A stretch of 64,000 bases of DNA from Nocardia grenadensis NBRC 108939 (GTDB lineage: Bacteria > Actinomycetota > Actinomycetes > Mycobacteriales > Mycobacteriaceae): NCBI RefSeq assembly GCF_001613445.1, contig NZ_BDCJ01000011.1:62001-126000 (forward strand). The letters run 5' to 3'. Each line of letters begins with the position of its first letter. Position 1 is the stretch's first letter. This document shows positions 44,536 to 53,838 of this stretch, piece by piece. Below the pieces are notes generated by a model. That model saw nothing but the letters and a program-made list of their open reading frames with translations, had not been told where the DNA came from and did not search any database. The translations under genes and the position numbers were made by a program.

Positions 44536-46662
44536 GTGGAAGGTGTGGAAGGTACAGAGTTCGGTCGTTACCGACTGCTCGATCCACTGGGGGCGGGCGC
44601 CATGGGGGAAGTGCACCGCGCCTACGACACCGGGACCGAGCGCATGGTGGCGGTGAAGGTGCTGTCTCGGGAATTCGCGCAGGACACCGTCTATCGCCGG
44701 CGGTTCCAGCGTGAAGCCCAGCTGGTGGCCCGGCTGGACGAACCGCATATCGTGCCCATCCACGATTTCGGCGAGATCGACGGCCGCCTGTTCCTGGAGA
44801 TGCGCCTGGTGGAGGCCCCCAACCTGGCCTCGCTGCTCGCGGACCGGGGAGCGCTGCCCGCCGCCGAAGCCGTCGCCGTGGTCACCCAGATCGCCGCGGC
44901 CCTCGATGCCGCGCACGCGAGCGGGGTGGTGCATCGGGACGTGAAACCATCGAACATCCTGATCACCGCGTCGGGTTTCGCCTACCTCATCGATTTCGGG
45001 ATTGCCCGCAGCAGTCAGGACACCACGCTCACCCGCGCCGGCACGATGATCGGCACGCTCGCCTATATGGCACCGGAACGGCTCACCCTGGACCAGGTCG
45101 ACTCGCGTTCGGATGTGTACTCCCTGGCCTGCGTCCTCTACGAATGCCTGGCCGGTTCGAAGCCGTATGTCGGCGAGAGCGTGGAACGGCAGATCGCCGC
45201 GCACCTCACCGACCGGCCGCCGCTGCCCTCGGCCGCCGGTCTGCCACCCGCTTTCGACGCGGTCGTCGCGCGTGGGCTGGCGAAGGATCCGGACCAACGC
45301 TATGGGTCGGCCGGGGAATTGGCGTCGGCGGCGCGCCAGGCGCTGGACCCGGCAGGTTCCCTTGGAACGGGTACATCGGCGGCCGTTACCGCGCCGGTGG
45401 ACGACCCGTCGGACGACTATCCGGAGGACGGCGCGGCACCGGGCACCGATTGGCGGGTGGACAACTCGCCGGTCGGCACCCCACCGACGCCCTTCGGACC
45501 GCCGGACAGCGGTCCCGATGTCACCGCACCGGCCGCCACGCCACTCGCCCTCTTCCCCTCGGCCGCCACCCCGCCCGCCGGCCTCGCACCGGGCAACGAT
45601 CCACTCGCGGGTCCATCGCCGGAGGACCACCGACCAGCCGGCGGCCTCTGGCCGGACAACAACGCACCCGGCACCGGTTTCTCGCCCGACAACAACCGAC
45701 CCGCCGGCTTCCCACCGGGCGGCCACCCACGCGCCCCCGGCTTCTCACCGGCCACATACCCTGCCGCCCCGCCCGCCGACCGTCCGACCACCCTCGGTAC
45801 GCCGGATGACATACCGCCCGGCACACGGTCCCGTATCCGGGCCAAGACCACGGCCGCGGCCGCCGCGCTCGTGACCGCGGTGGTGAGCGTGTCCGCCCTC
45901 GCCTTGACCCGAGAGGACACCACCACGGTCACCGACGCACCGGTACCCACGGCACCGTCGAAGGTGTCGGCCACCGCGGTGCCGGGCGATCGGGCAGCCG
46001 AGGTCGCGCCCGCCCCCGCACCGGAGCTCACCGGACAGGAGCCGACCCTTTCGGAAACCCGGTCGATGCCGGTGGTTCCGTCCGCACCCCCGGCCGTTCC
46101 GGAAACCACCATCGTGGAACACGTACCCACCACGCCTCAGGGTGATCCGGTGGAGGAGCAACCGACCACGCCGCCGAAGCCGCCACTGCCGACCACCAGT
46201 GTCGCCGCACCGCCGACCACCACCACTGTCGAACCGACCGCCTCGCCGACTTCTCCCACCACGACCACCGATCCCGGGACGAGTACCACCACCCCCTCCC
46301 CCGGCGAGACCACGACGACCCCACCGGAGACCACCGGTACCGGCGAGGAGACGAGCGCCGCCGCGAACAGCGCGACCACCGAACAGCCACGGACCCGGGG
46401 CAGCGCGATCTCCTCTTCCGGCCACGTTCCCGCCACCGTTCCGGCCTCGTCGCCCGCCGCCCTGCCGCCCACGGCGGCCTCCGGCCCGGCCGCCACCGCC
46501 ACGCTCGTTTCCCCGTCCCCGGATTCCCCCGAGGACCCGGTCTCTTCGTCCGCCCCGGTCCCGACCTCCTCCATCCCGGCTTCCACCCGCCTTCCGGCCC
46601 CGCCACCGGCTCCGGCTCCCTCCTCCGGACCCTCTTCCACTCCCGCGCCCGACACCGCCTGA
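44536..46662 (+). CDS. Membrane Ser/Thr protein kinase (Pkn family) with Pro/Thr-rich outer domain
   Basis: A 708-residue eukaryotic-like kinase. The kinase domain spans about 10-275: glycine loop LGAGAMGEVHRA, Lys41 (VAVKVL), catalytic loop HRDVKPSN with Asp135, DFG at 153-155, and GTLAYMAPERL. A juxtamembrane linker rich in Pro/Asp/Gly follows, then one membrane helix (about 437-456), then roughly 250 extracytoplasmic residues dominated by Pro, Thr and Ser with no PASTA repeats, close to PknA/PknH-style architecture but with an unstructured sensor. GTG at 44536 is the start. It lies about 90 bases after the protease inhibitor-like gene; a functional link is possible but unproven. Confidence 0.9.
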   Translation: MEGVEGTEFGRYRLLDPLGAGAMGEVHRAYDTGTERMVAVKVLSREFAQDTVYRRRFQREAQLVARLDEPHIVPIHDFGEIDGRLFLEMRLVEAPNLASLLADRGALPAAEAVAVVTQIAAALDAAHASGVVHRDVKPSNILITASGFAYLIDFGIARSSQDTTLTRAGTMIGTLAYMAPERLTLDQVDSRSDVYSLACVLYECLAGSKPYVGESVERQIAAHLTDRPPLPSAAGLPPAFDAVVARGLAKDPDQRYGSAGELASAARQALDPAGSLGTGTSAAVTAPVDDPSDDYPEDGAAPGTDWRVDNSPVGTPPTPFGPPDSGPDVTAPAATPLALFPSAATPPAGLAPGNDPLAGPSPEDHRPAGGLWPDNNAPGTGFSPDNNRPAGFPPGGHPRAPGFSPATYPAAPPADRPTTLGTPDDIPPGTRSRIRAKTTAAAAALVTAVVSVSALALTREDTTTVTDAPVPTAPSKVSATAVPGDRAAEVAPAPAPELTGQEPTLSETRSMPVVPSAPPAVPETTIVEHVPTTPQGDPVEEQPTTPPKPPLPTTSVAAPPTTTTVEPTASPTSPTTTTDPGTSTTTPSPGETTTTPPETTGTGEETSAAANSATTEQPRTRGSAISSSGHVPATVPASSPAALPPTAASGPAATATLVSPSPDSPEDPVSSSAPVPTSSIPASTRLPAPPPAPAPSSGPSSTPAPDTA

Positions 46663-46928
46663 TCCGGTACAGGCCGGCGCTGCGGTCGTCGCCACGACCG
46701 GCAGCGACGCCCTGGCAGGCGACCGCCCCGCGACGGCGGACGCGCGGCGACCGACGGAATGGCAACGCGGCAGCCGTCGAAGTGACACCGCCGCCACCAC
46801 GAACCATGCCGGGTCGCCACACGTTCGCCGATTTCAGGGGATACCGCTGGTCATCGGCCGATCGGTGATACGCGCCGGCCCGCGGCAATAATCGTGTCGA
46901 GCAGCATAGTTCGAAAGCGGAGGTGGCG

Positions 46929-48089
46929 ATGAGCGCGGAACCGGTGGGTGCCGAACGCCGGGCAGTGGTCGTGGGCGCCGGGGTCGCGGGACTCACGGCC
47001 GCGATCGCGTTGCGACAGCGCGGCTGGCGGGTCGAGGTCCTGGAACGGGCCGCCGGAGTGGTACCGGCCGGTTCGGGACTGAGCCTGTGGCCCAACGGTC
47101 TGCGCGGTCTCGATGTGATCGGTGTCGGTGCCGCGATCCGCGCACAGTCGCTGGCGGCGACCGAGGGCGGGATGCGCGATACCGCCGGCCGCTGGCTGTC
47201 CCGTACCGATATCGCCACCCTCCGCGACCGTTACGGGGACCTGGTGGTGATCCACCGCAACCAGCTGTCGGACATTCTGCGCACCGCACTGGGCACCGGA
47301 TCGCTGCGGTTCGGGTGCGCGGTGGAGGCGGTCGAGTTCAGCGGGCATGGGGTGAGGTTGCGGCACAGCGCCGGGACCGCCGAGGCCGACCTGGTGGTCG
47401 GCGCCGACGGGATCAACAGCGCGCTCCGCGCCACCCTGTGGCCGCGCGCCCGGCGCCCGGTGTACGCCGGGTACACCGCCTGGCGGACCATCGTCACCCC
47501 GGCCGAACCGGTATTCGCCGGCGGCGAGACCCTGGGCCGCGGGCAGCGTTTCGGTATCGCGCCGCTGCGCGACGGATGCGTCTACCTGTTCGGCACCGCG
47601 AATCTGCCGGCCGGGCAGCGTGATCCCGGCCGGGAACTGGACGCACTGCGCCGCCGGTTCGGCAGCTGGCACGACCCGATTCCGGCGCTGCTGGCGGCGG
47701 CCGACCCGGCCGCGATACTGCGGCACGATATCTACGAACTGCCGCCGCTGGACACCTACGTGCGGGGACCGGTGGCATTACTGGGCGACGCGGCCCACGC
47801 CATGACCCCGAATCTGGGCCAGGGCGCGAACCTCGCCGTCGAGGATGCCGTCACCCTGGCGGCCCTACTCGACCGAGCACCCGATATCCCCGGCGCTCTC
47901 ACCGAATACGACCGAATCCGCCGTGCCCGGGTACAGCCACTGGCCCGGCTGTCGCACCGGATGGGCGCCGCACTGCAACTCGCGCTGCCGGCGGCGACTC
48001 CGCTGCGCAACACCGTGCTGCGCCTGGCCCCGGACGCCGCGGCCCTGCGTGCGTTGGGTCCGGTGCTGTCCTGGACACCGCTTGCCTGA
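46929..48089 (+). CDS. FAD-dependent monooxygenase (UbiH/PHBH family)
   Basis: A 386-residue aromatic-ring hydroxylase-type flavoprotein. It has GxGxxG (VVVGAGVAGLTAAIALRQRGW) near residue 15, the DG fingerprint VVGADGINSALRATL, and the second FAD motif VALLGDAAHAMTPNLGQGANLAVEDAVTLA. Such enzymes hydroxylate phenolic or other small aromatic compounds using NAD(P)H and oxygen. ATG 46929 has GGAGG five bases upstream; the GTG at 46923 lies inside that site and is rejected. It appears to be a single gene, convergent with speE. Confidence 0.9.
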   Translation: MSAEPVGAERRAVVVGAGVAGLTAAIALRQRGWRVEVLERAAGVVPAGSGLSLWPNGLRGLDVIGVGAAIRAQSLAATEGGMRDTAGRWLSRTDIATLRDRYGDLVVIHRNQLSDILRTALGTGSLRFGCAVEAVEFSGHGVRLRHSAGTAEADLVVGADGINSALRATLWPRARRPVYAGYTAWRTIVTPAEPVFAGGETLGRGQRFGIAPLRDGCVYLFGTANLPAGQRDPGRELDALRRRFGSWHDPIPALLAAADPAAILRHDIYELPPLDTYVRGPVALLGDAAHAMTPNLGQGANLAVEDAVTLAALLDRAPDIPGALTEYDRIRRARVQPLARLSHRMGAALQLALPAATPLRNTVLRLAPDAAALRALGPVLSWTPLA

Positions 48090-48137
48090 GCCGCCCCGGC
48101 CACGCTGCGGCGGATCGGGACAGCGGAGGTCCGGCCG

Positions 48138-49763
48138 CTAAACCCACTCTTTGCGGGCCAGCTCGAGAATTGTCGGATGCATGAGCGTCGACGGCTGTTC
48201 GCCGGTGTCCCGGCGATCCGGCGCGAAGATCGTCGCGGCCCGCAGGCTCTCCTCGTCCATCGACCGCAGCGAGGCCGGCGGGTCCAGCGCGAGCCGCGGC
48301 TCGCGGGCCCGGGTGGCCTGGATGAAACCCCAGTCACCGAAACTGGGGACGTCCACGTGGTAGGGCAAGATATTCAAACCAGACGTACGGACGGTGGCCG
48401 CGATACACCAGTACGAGTGCGGAGCGAAGAACGGCGAACCCGCCTGCACCACCATGGTGCCGCCGGGGGCCAGCACCCGGGCCGTCATCGCGTAGAACTC
48501 GGTGGAATAGAGCTTGGCGATGGAAGTCTGGTCGGGGTCGGGCAGATCGACGATCACCGCGTCGTAGTCGGCACCGGCGGTCCGCAACCAGGAGAAGGCG
48601 TCCGCCGTGACCACCCGCACCCGCGGATCGGCGAAGGAGTTCCGGTTGAGTTCGGTGAGGCGGGGGTCGGTGCGGGCGAGCTCGATCACGGCCGGATCCA
48701 GTTCGACCAGCGTCACCGACTCCACATCGGGATACGCCAGGATCTCACGCAGGGCCAGCCCGTCACCGCCTCCGATGACCAGCACTTCGCGGCGCGGCCC
48801 GGCCAGCGTCGGATGCACCATCGCCTCGTGGTACCGGTACTCGTCCACCGACGAGAACTGCAGATCACCATTGAGGAACAACCGGGTGTCCCGGGTTCCG
48901 AACGGCGAGACCGATTCGGTGAGCACGATCTTCTGGTATTCGGTCTGCCGCTGCCAGACGATCGGATACGCGAACAGGGCCTGCTGGGCGGTGGCCTCGA
49001 ATCGGTCGGCGTAGACATAACTGCCGACCAGGACCGCCGCCACCAGCAGGGTCACCGCACCGAGAACCACCCGCACCAGCCGGGACAGATCGGCGCGGAA
49101 CCAGATGAGCACCAGGACCAGCCCGGCCACCGCGTTCACCACTCCGACGATCAGACTGCCGCGGATCTGCCCGAACACCGGCAGCAGCAGGAACGGGAAC
49201 GCCAGACCGCCGAGCAGCGCACCCACATAGTCGGCGGCGAACAGATCGGCGACCGCACTGCCCGCCTCCTGTTTGCGGATCCGCTGCAACATCTCCATCA
49301 GCAGCGGGATCTCGGCGCCCACCAAGGCCCCGATCACACAGGACGCGGCCACCAGTGCCGCCGTGTACAGGTCGAGCCAGGCGTAGGCGGCGTACAGGCC
49401 CAGCACCGAGAGACCGCCCACCAACGCCAGCGCCAACTCCACCACCACGAAAGCAGCGGCGGCCCGCTGTCGCAACGGTTTCGCGGCCAGGGCACCGACC
49501 CCCATCGCGCAGACCATCACGCTGAGCGTGATCGACGCCTGGGTGGCGGTATCGCCGATCAGATAGCTGCCCAGCGTCACCAGAGACAGTTCGTACACCA
49601 GCCCGCACGCGGCACAGACGAACACCGTGGTGAGCAGGGCCAGTCGCGCGAACCGTCCGGAGACGGGCGGCGCCTCGGCCGGTTCGGCGGCGGACGCGTA
49701 CGCGTCCCCGACCGGCGGGACTTCCGGCGCGACGGTGCCGGCCGGGAAATCGTGCGGTGCCAA
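48138..49763 (-). CDS. speE: Membrane-linked polyamine aminopropyltransferase (SpeE-like)
   Basis: A 541-residue two-part protein. Residues 40-265 contain about seven membrane helices, and residues 280-520 are a spermidine synthase-type domain: FLNGDLQFSSVDEYRYHEAMVHP, VLVIGGGDGLALREIL (nucleotide loop), VTLVELDP, and DYDAVIVDLPDPDQTSIAKLYSTEFY. This matches the membrane-anchored SpeE of mycobacteria. It would transfer an aminopropyl group to a diamine or related acceptor at the membrane. TTG at 49763 is the likely start, one base after the DUF350 gene stop. It ends the four-gene operon beginning with DUF4178. Confidence 0.85.
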   Translation of the reverse strand: MAPHDFPAGTVAPEVPPVGDAYASAAEPAEAPPVSGRFARLALLTTVFVCAACGLVYELSLVTLGSYLIGDTATQASITLSVMVCAMGVGALAAKPLRQRAAAAFVVVELALALVGGLSVLGLYAAYAWLDLYTAALVAASCVIGALVGAEIPLLMEMLQRIRKQEAGSAVADLFAADYVGALLGGLAFPFLLLPVFGQIRGSLIVGVVNAVAGLVLVLIWFRADLSRLVRVVLGAVTLLVAAVLVGSYVYADRFEATAQQALFAYPIVWQRQTEYQKIVLTESVSPFGTRDTRLFLNGDLQFSSVDEYRYHEAMVHPTLAGPRREVLVIGGGDGLALREILAYPDVESVTLVELDPAVIELARTDPRLTELNRNSFADPRVRVVTADAFSWLRTAGADYDAVIVDLPDPDQTSIAKLYSTEFYAMTARVLAPGGTMVVQAGSPFFAPHSYWCIAATVRTSGLNILPYHVDVPSFGDWGFIQATRAREPRLALDPPASLRSMDEESLRAATIFAPDRRDTGEQPSTLMHPTILELARKEWV

Positions 49764-49764
49764 C

Positions 49765-50190
49765 TCAGGTCAGCGCGGACGCGACCACCGCGGACACCGC
49801 GATATGCACCGCCGCACTCACCCACACCCCCGGGTGCAGTTCGGGCTCGTTCACCACACCCCGGAACTCGCCGGGAGTGGCGAACTCCAGCACCAGGAAC
49901 GCCAGCGCCATCGCCACCAGCCCGATGACCCCGTACACCGCGCTGGTGACCAGCGCCTGCCCGACCGCACCGTCGGAGGTCCAGATGGCGGTGGCGACGA
50001 TGATGCCCACACCCAGCATATTCGCGGCGACCAGCAGGGCGGCATTGCGGTTGCGCTCCACCCAGATCTGATGACGCAGGTCGCCGGGAGTGAGCACATC
50101 CACCAGGACGAACCCCAGCACCATCAGCACGATCCCGAGGCCGGAATAGGCGGCCGCGGCGCCGGCGTTCGCGGGCAGGTCTTCGAGCAT
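49765..50190 (-). CDS. DUF350 membrane protein
   Basis: A 141-residue protein with four hydrophobic helices: YSGLGIVLMVLGFVLVDVLTPG, AALLVAANMLGVGIIVATAIW, AVYGVIGLVAMALAFLVLEFATPGEF, and VWVSAAVHIAVSAVVAS. The repeated pattern LVxxLTPG and LxxFATPGEF is the duplicated DUF350 (PF03994) unit. GGAGG lies just before the ATG on the minus strand. In actinobacteria and proteobacteria this family is consistently beside membrane SpeE-like genes; its role is unknown, perhaps a channel or scaffold for the polyamine-type product. Confidence 0.85.
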   Translation of the reverse strand: MLEDLPANAGAAAAYSGLGIVLMVLGFVLVDVLTPGDLRHQIWVERNRNAALLVAANMLGVGIIVATAIWTSDGAVGQALVTSAVYGVIGLVAMALAFLVLEFATPGEFRGVVNEPELHPGVWVSAAVHIAVSAVVASALT

Positions 50191-50230
50191 TGTTTCCTCC
50201 TGGGAATGGGTCCGGACGCGCGGACGGCGG

Positions 50231-50653
50231 CTACTTTCCGTCGCCGGGACCGCCGCCACGGAAGCCGGTGTTGTCGCTGGGCCAGCCGAAGACACCGACC
50301 GCACCGTGATGCCGCCGGTGCCCCGTCCGGTAGTCGTCCAGCAGGACCTTGGCCCCGGTACCGTTCGGGGAGATCGCGATGATGTCGTCCCGGTACTGCA
50401 GGTAGGTGGTGGCGCCGGCGGTGCGCCGGTCCAGCTGGCGTACCCCCTTGGTGATGTCGTCGGCCGTCGCCGTCGGTGACCTGTCGGACATATACGCCAC
50501 CCCGTTGTTCGCTTCGTCGAGCTGCGGCGCGCGCGTGTAGTGCGACCCGATATAGGACCGGACACCGGCGTCGTCGTCATCGGACCCGCATCCGGACAGC
50601 ACCACCGTGAGAATCACGACGCACACAGCGAACAGCCAGGACCTACGACTCAC
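50231..50653 (-). CDS. DUF4247 lipoprotein
   Basis: A 140-residue lipoprotein starting at GTG 50653. Residues 1-24 form a signal peptide ending in the lipobox L-S-G-C with a run of Asp after Cys. The mature domain has SYIGSHYTRAPQLDEANNGVAYMSD and VGVFGWPSDNTGFRGGGPGDGK, the pattern of DUF4247, which ends in a Gly-rich tail. It should sit on the outer face of the cytoplasmic membrane. It lies 40 bases upstream of the DUF350 gene and belongs to the conserved SpeE operon, as in M. tuberculosis Rv2598-Rv2601, to my recollection. Confidence 0.78.
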   Translation of the reverse strand: MSRRSWLFAVCVVILTVVLSGCGSDDDDAGVRSYIGSHYTRAPQLDEANNGVAYMSDRSPTATADDITKGVRQLDRRTAGATTYLQYRDDIIAISPNGTGAKVLLDDYRTGHRRHHGAVGVFGWPSDNTGFRGGGPGDGK

Positions 50654-50706
50654 ACCAAAACCTTCCCCCGTCCGGCGCACAGTCCCTCCGGTGCCGCAGC
50701 TATCGC

Positions 50707-51300
50707 TCAGTTCGACGACTGCGGGTAGATCATAATCGCACTCCGGTACAGCACCTGCCCGATCGCGGCTTCCTTTTTGCCCGATTCGCCGAAATCCTCG
50801 AAGGAGAGCCGGGTACCGTCCGCGGCGGCGTAGTCGTGATAGGCGACAGAGCCCGAGGGGGTGAGGCCCGTGGTCGCCTCGCTGACGTACCGGGCCTGCC
50901 CCGACTCGTCGAGCCGGAAGGTCTTCCCGTCGTATTCGATCTCGTTCCCCCCGGCCGCCGGAACCCCCGGCGTCTCCGTCCAGAGCACCAGTTCCAGATC
51001 CGGATCCTCTTCGACCGACAGCCATTTGCGCGTGCCCTTGGCGGTATCCAGCAGATGTTCACTCCACTGGTATCCGCCTTCTTTCAGGCGCAGCGAACCA
51101 CGGACGGTATAGGTCTCGCCGAAGATATCGACGATATCCCCGGCCTTCAGCGCCCGCGGATCACCGCGCAGCGCATCGGAGTCCTTGTCGGCGAACGGGT
51201 CGACCGGACCGGTCGGCGCCGCCGGCTCGTCCTTCTTCCGGACGAGCAGATACAGCGCGACACCCGCACCGACAAGCACGATGATCAGCACGACGAGCAA
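50707..51300 (-). CDS. DUF4178 membrane-anchored protein
   Basis: A protein of about 197 residues with one N-terminal membrane helix (LVVLIIVLVGAGVALYLLV) and a soluble domain of DUF4178 type: LKAGDIVDIFGETYTVRGSLRLKEGGYQWSEHLL, KWLSVEEDPDLELVLWTE, then a closing SFEDFGESG and QVLYRS. The start is uncertain: TTG 51300 is the earliest conventional start in the hydrophobic segment, but the strong GGAGGGAG site lies about 18 bases upstream of it, so a non-standard start a few codons earlier is possible. It is the first gene of the SpeE operon. Confidence 0.75.
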   Translation of the reverse strand: MLVVLIIVLVGAGVALYLLVRKKDEPAAPTGPVDPFADKDSDALRGDPRALKAGDIVDIFGETYTVRGSLRLKEGGYQWSEHLLDTAKGTRKWLSVEEDPDLELVLWTETPGVPAAGGNEIEYDGKTFRLDESGQARYVSEATTGLTPSGSVAYHDYAAADGTRLSFEDFGESGKKEAAIGQVLYRSAIMIYPQSSN

Positions 51301-51415
51301 CAGCGCGTTGATGACAGTCTCCCTCCGGCGAACTCAGCGGAGACTAGCATTCACCGCCGGAGGTTTCCGGCCCCTGGGAGCGGGATCGGAAACCTCCGGG
51401 CGGTTCGGCATTGAC

Positions 51416-53722
51416 TCAGGTCGCCTGGGGTTCCTTGGGCGCCTGCACCGCGGGAGGCGCCGGCGGCTGTGACTGGGTGACCTTCGGTTCCGGCAGTCCC
51501 GGTGACTCCGGGGCCGCCGGGGTCGCACTGGCGGCGTCCAGCCCACTCGGGTGCAGGAAGTTCTGGAATTTGCCGTACTGGGCGTTGTCCAGGTTGGTCT
51601 GGTCCAGCGCGACCACCTGCCCGTTCTCGATGTAGAACAGCCCGGCCCCATTGTTGATCAGGACCGCGCTGTGCCTCTCCCAAGCGATCACATCACCGGT
51701 GCGCGGTGCGCCGTCCACGATCTCCCATGGTCTTTCCGGGGTCTGCGCCGCCGGCGTCCCCTCATAGGCCGTACTCGCATTGATCGCCGGATTCCCCTTC
51801 TGGTGCGTTAATGCGTCCGAAACGGCCTGGGACACCTCCAGCGGTTTTCCGCCCGGTCCGGTCAGCGGTTTGCCATCCGGACCGGTGAGTTTGGGATCCA
51901 CCATTGCGCCCGGGGTACTTATCACGGGCGGCGTACCGGCGTCGGGCGCGGTCACCGCCGGCTGAACGCCGGCGCCCTGATCGGTGGGAGCCGCGGCGGT
52001 GGTCACACCGGGAGACTGCTGACCCGGTCCGGGAGCCTGCCGGTCGCGATCGCGCCGATCGTCGTCCCTGTCGTCTTTGTCTTCTCTGCCCTGCTGGTCA
52101 CCGCCCCCGAACGGACCACCATTGCCACCCAGGCCGCCCATCGCCGACATGAGCCCCATCATCGGGATCATGGATTCCAGGCCGGTGCCGCCGGTGTTCG
52201 CCGCCGGCTGCACAGCGGGCTGAGCGTTGGTGTTGCCCGTCTGCCCGCTTTCGCCGTCACCCCGGAGGTATTCCTTGATGGCGTCGACCTGCGACTGTTT
52301 TTCGTCTTTCCCGGTTTCCGCGGTGTCCGTCGCGTCCGACTCATCCTCGGTCTTCTGAGTGGAGTCGCCCAGAATATTGGAGAACTCCTTGTCCAGGTCC
52401 TTCAGCGCATCATCGGAGTTGACGGGTTTCTGAGAACTCTCGTTGTTGTTCCCATTATTGCCGTTGTCGCCGTTGTTGCCATAGTTCGCGTCGTTCCCGG
52501 AATTTCCATTGTTATTGCTGCCGTTGTTCCCGCCATTACCGTTGTTGCCGTTATTACCGCCGTCGCCTTTGTCGTCGTCGCCTTTGTCGTCGTCGCCTTT
52601 GTCGTCGTCGCCTTTGTCGTCGTCGCCTTTGTCGTCGTCGTCCTTCGGCTTTTCCGATGCCGGATCATTGCCGGCATGCCATTCGCCGTCGTCGACGAGG
52701 TGTTCGTACCGGTCCTTGTCACTCTTGGCGAGTTGTTCCATCCTGTCGCAATACTCATCGACGAGAGTGACGCAGCCGTCCACACCGTCGCGGATGATCT
52801 TGTACAGGGGCGCCTCTTCGACCAGATGCTGGATCCCCACTTCCGATAAATCCAGGTCCTCATTGGCATCCTGGACCGGCTTTTCCAGCTCCTCGTTGAC
52901 CCCGATCAGGCTCCGCGCGATCCCCTCGTTGACCGCTGAGATCTTGTCGACCATGCTCTTGAAGGTCGTATGGTTGTAGTCATCGATCAGCAGGACATCG
53001 TCAGCGAAGCTCTTGTCGACCTCCATCCAGGCTTCCTTCATGGTCGCCAGCTCTGTAATCAGCGTGCCCTCGGCCTCATACGATTGCCCCGCCGCCTCGT
53101 GGAGTCTTGTTACGAAAGGCTCGTTCAGCCCGTCGTCCAGCAGCGCTTTGTCACCCTTCGGATCCATGAGGAACTTCGGTTTGTTTATGTCACCGGTGCC
53201 GATCTGGTGAGTGAGGTAGTTCAGCTCCAAATTCGCCCGCTCGATTGTCAACACAAGCTGTCGAGACGGTTTCACCCCGTCAGTTCCGATGGGTTTTTCG
53301 ATCCTCAGCCACGAATCATCGTATGTGCCATCCTCTTTTTTCAGAGAGATGTAGGTACCGTCGTCTTTTATGAGATCGTCGGAATCTTTCGGCACATAGT
53401 CCGGCCCAAAAGTATCTGCGAGGCCGAGAATATCATCATTTTTCCGGCGATCGTCCATATCGGCATGAGTCGTACTGTCCATCCACAGAAATCCGTGATG
53501 ATCTGTGGTCTGCCCGTATGCTTTGCCGCTTTCGGTGATCTCGTAGGGGACGTCGCCTGAATCCCACTGATCGATCCTCCTGGGGTCCCCACCCCAGGGG
53601 TCCACCTCGTACAGGGTGACAGCGCCGCCGGGTCCGTCCTGCGCATAGTAGAAGCCCGTGTCCGGTGGATGATCGGTTTTTGTGAGGGAACCGTCGTCCT
53701 TGTTCACAAAGTAATCGGTCAT
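51416..53722 (-). CDS. Large Asp/Asn/Gly-rich protein, probably type VII secretion-associated
   Basis: A 768-residue protein with no signal peptide. Residues 1-140 are polar with Trp/Tyr-Asp segments (DGPGGAVTLYEVDPWGG), 145-320 are helical with long four-helix-like runs reminiscent of WXG/LXG substrates (ATMKEAWMEVDKSFADDVLL), 345-425 are low-complexity (five GDDDK-type repeats, then an Asn/Gly tract), and 520-600 are Met/Gly-rich and charged. The C-terminal 100 residues form a small ordered domain (GDVIAWERHSAVLINNGAGLFYIENGQVVAL). Base composition is clearly less GC-rich than neighbouring genes. It ends a small cluster with two YbaB-like proteins, a common neighbourhood for ESX-type substrates in Nocardia and mycobacteria. 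Function unknown. Confidence 0.55.
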   Translation of the reverse strand: MTDYFVNKDDGSLTKTDHPPDTGFYYAQDGPGGAVTLYEVDPWGGDPRRIDQWDSGDVPYEITESGKAYGQTTDHHGFLWMDSTTHADMDDRRKNDDILGLADTFGPDYVPKDSDDLIKDDGTYISLKKEDGTYDDSWLRIEKPIGTDGVKPSRQLVLTIERANLELNYLTHQIGTGDINKPKFLMDPKGDKALLDDGLNEPFVTRLHEAAGQSYEAEGTLITELATMKEAWMEVDKSFADDVLLIDDYNHTTFKSMVDKISAVNEGIARSLIGVNEELEKPVQDANEDLDLSEVGIQHLVEEAPLYKIIRDGVDGCVTLVDEYCDRMEQLAKSDKDRYEHLVDDGEWHAGNDPASEKPKDDDDKGDDDKGDDDKGDDDKGDDDKGDGGNNGNNGNGGNNGSNNNGNSGNDANYGNNGDNGNNGNNNESSQKPVNSDDALKDLDKEFSNILGDSTQKTEDESDATDTAETGKDEKQSQVDAIKEYLRGDGESGQTGNTNAQPAVQPAANTGGTGLESMIPMMGLMSAMGGLGGNGGPFGGGDQQGREDKDDRDDDRRDRDRQAPGPGQQSPGVTTAAAPTDQGAGVQPAVTAPDAGTPPVISTPGAMVDPKLTGPDGKPLTGPGGKPLEVSQAVSDALTHQKGNPAINASTAYEGTPAAQTPERPWEIVDGAPRTGDVIAWERHSAVLINNGAGLFYIENGQVVALDQTNLDNAQYGKFQNFLHPSGLDAASATPAAPESPGLPEPKVTQSQPPAPPAVQAPKEPQAT
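52566..52640. repeat. Five perfect tandem copies of a 15-bp coding repeat
   Basis: CCTTTGTCGTCGTCG is repeated five times without error, encoding K-G-D-D-D units on the minus strand inside the large secretion-associated gene. Perfect identity at the DNA level suggests recent expansion and a length-variable site. An Asn/Gly-coding, AT-richer tract lies directly beside it (about 52440-52560). Confidence 0.9.
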
Positions 53723-53838
53723 ATGCACTCCCTCGAGATCCAGGACTCCGCTGCACACATCTCAGTCAGCCGACAAGCCCGGGGTCTTCACCTCTCAACA
53801 TCGGCCGACCGCCCACCCGAAACGAGATGTGCCGCGCG

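Noticed and set aside
52566..52640. Regular 15-bp repeats that could be mistaken for a CRISPR array
   Set aside because: The repeats are directly adjacent with no spacers and encode an in-frame GDDDK tract.
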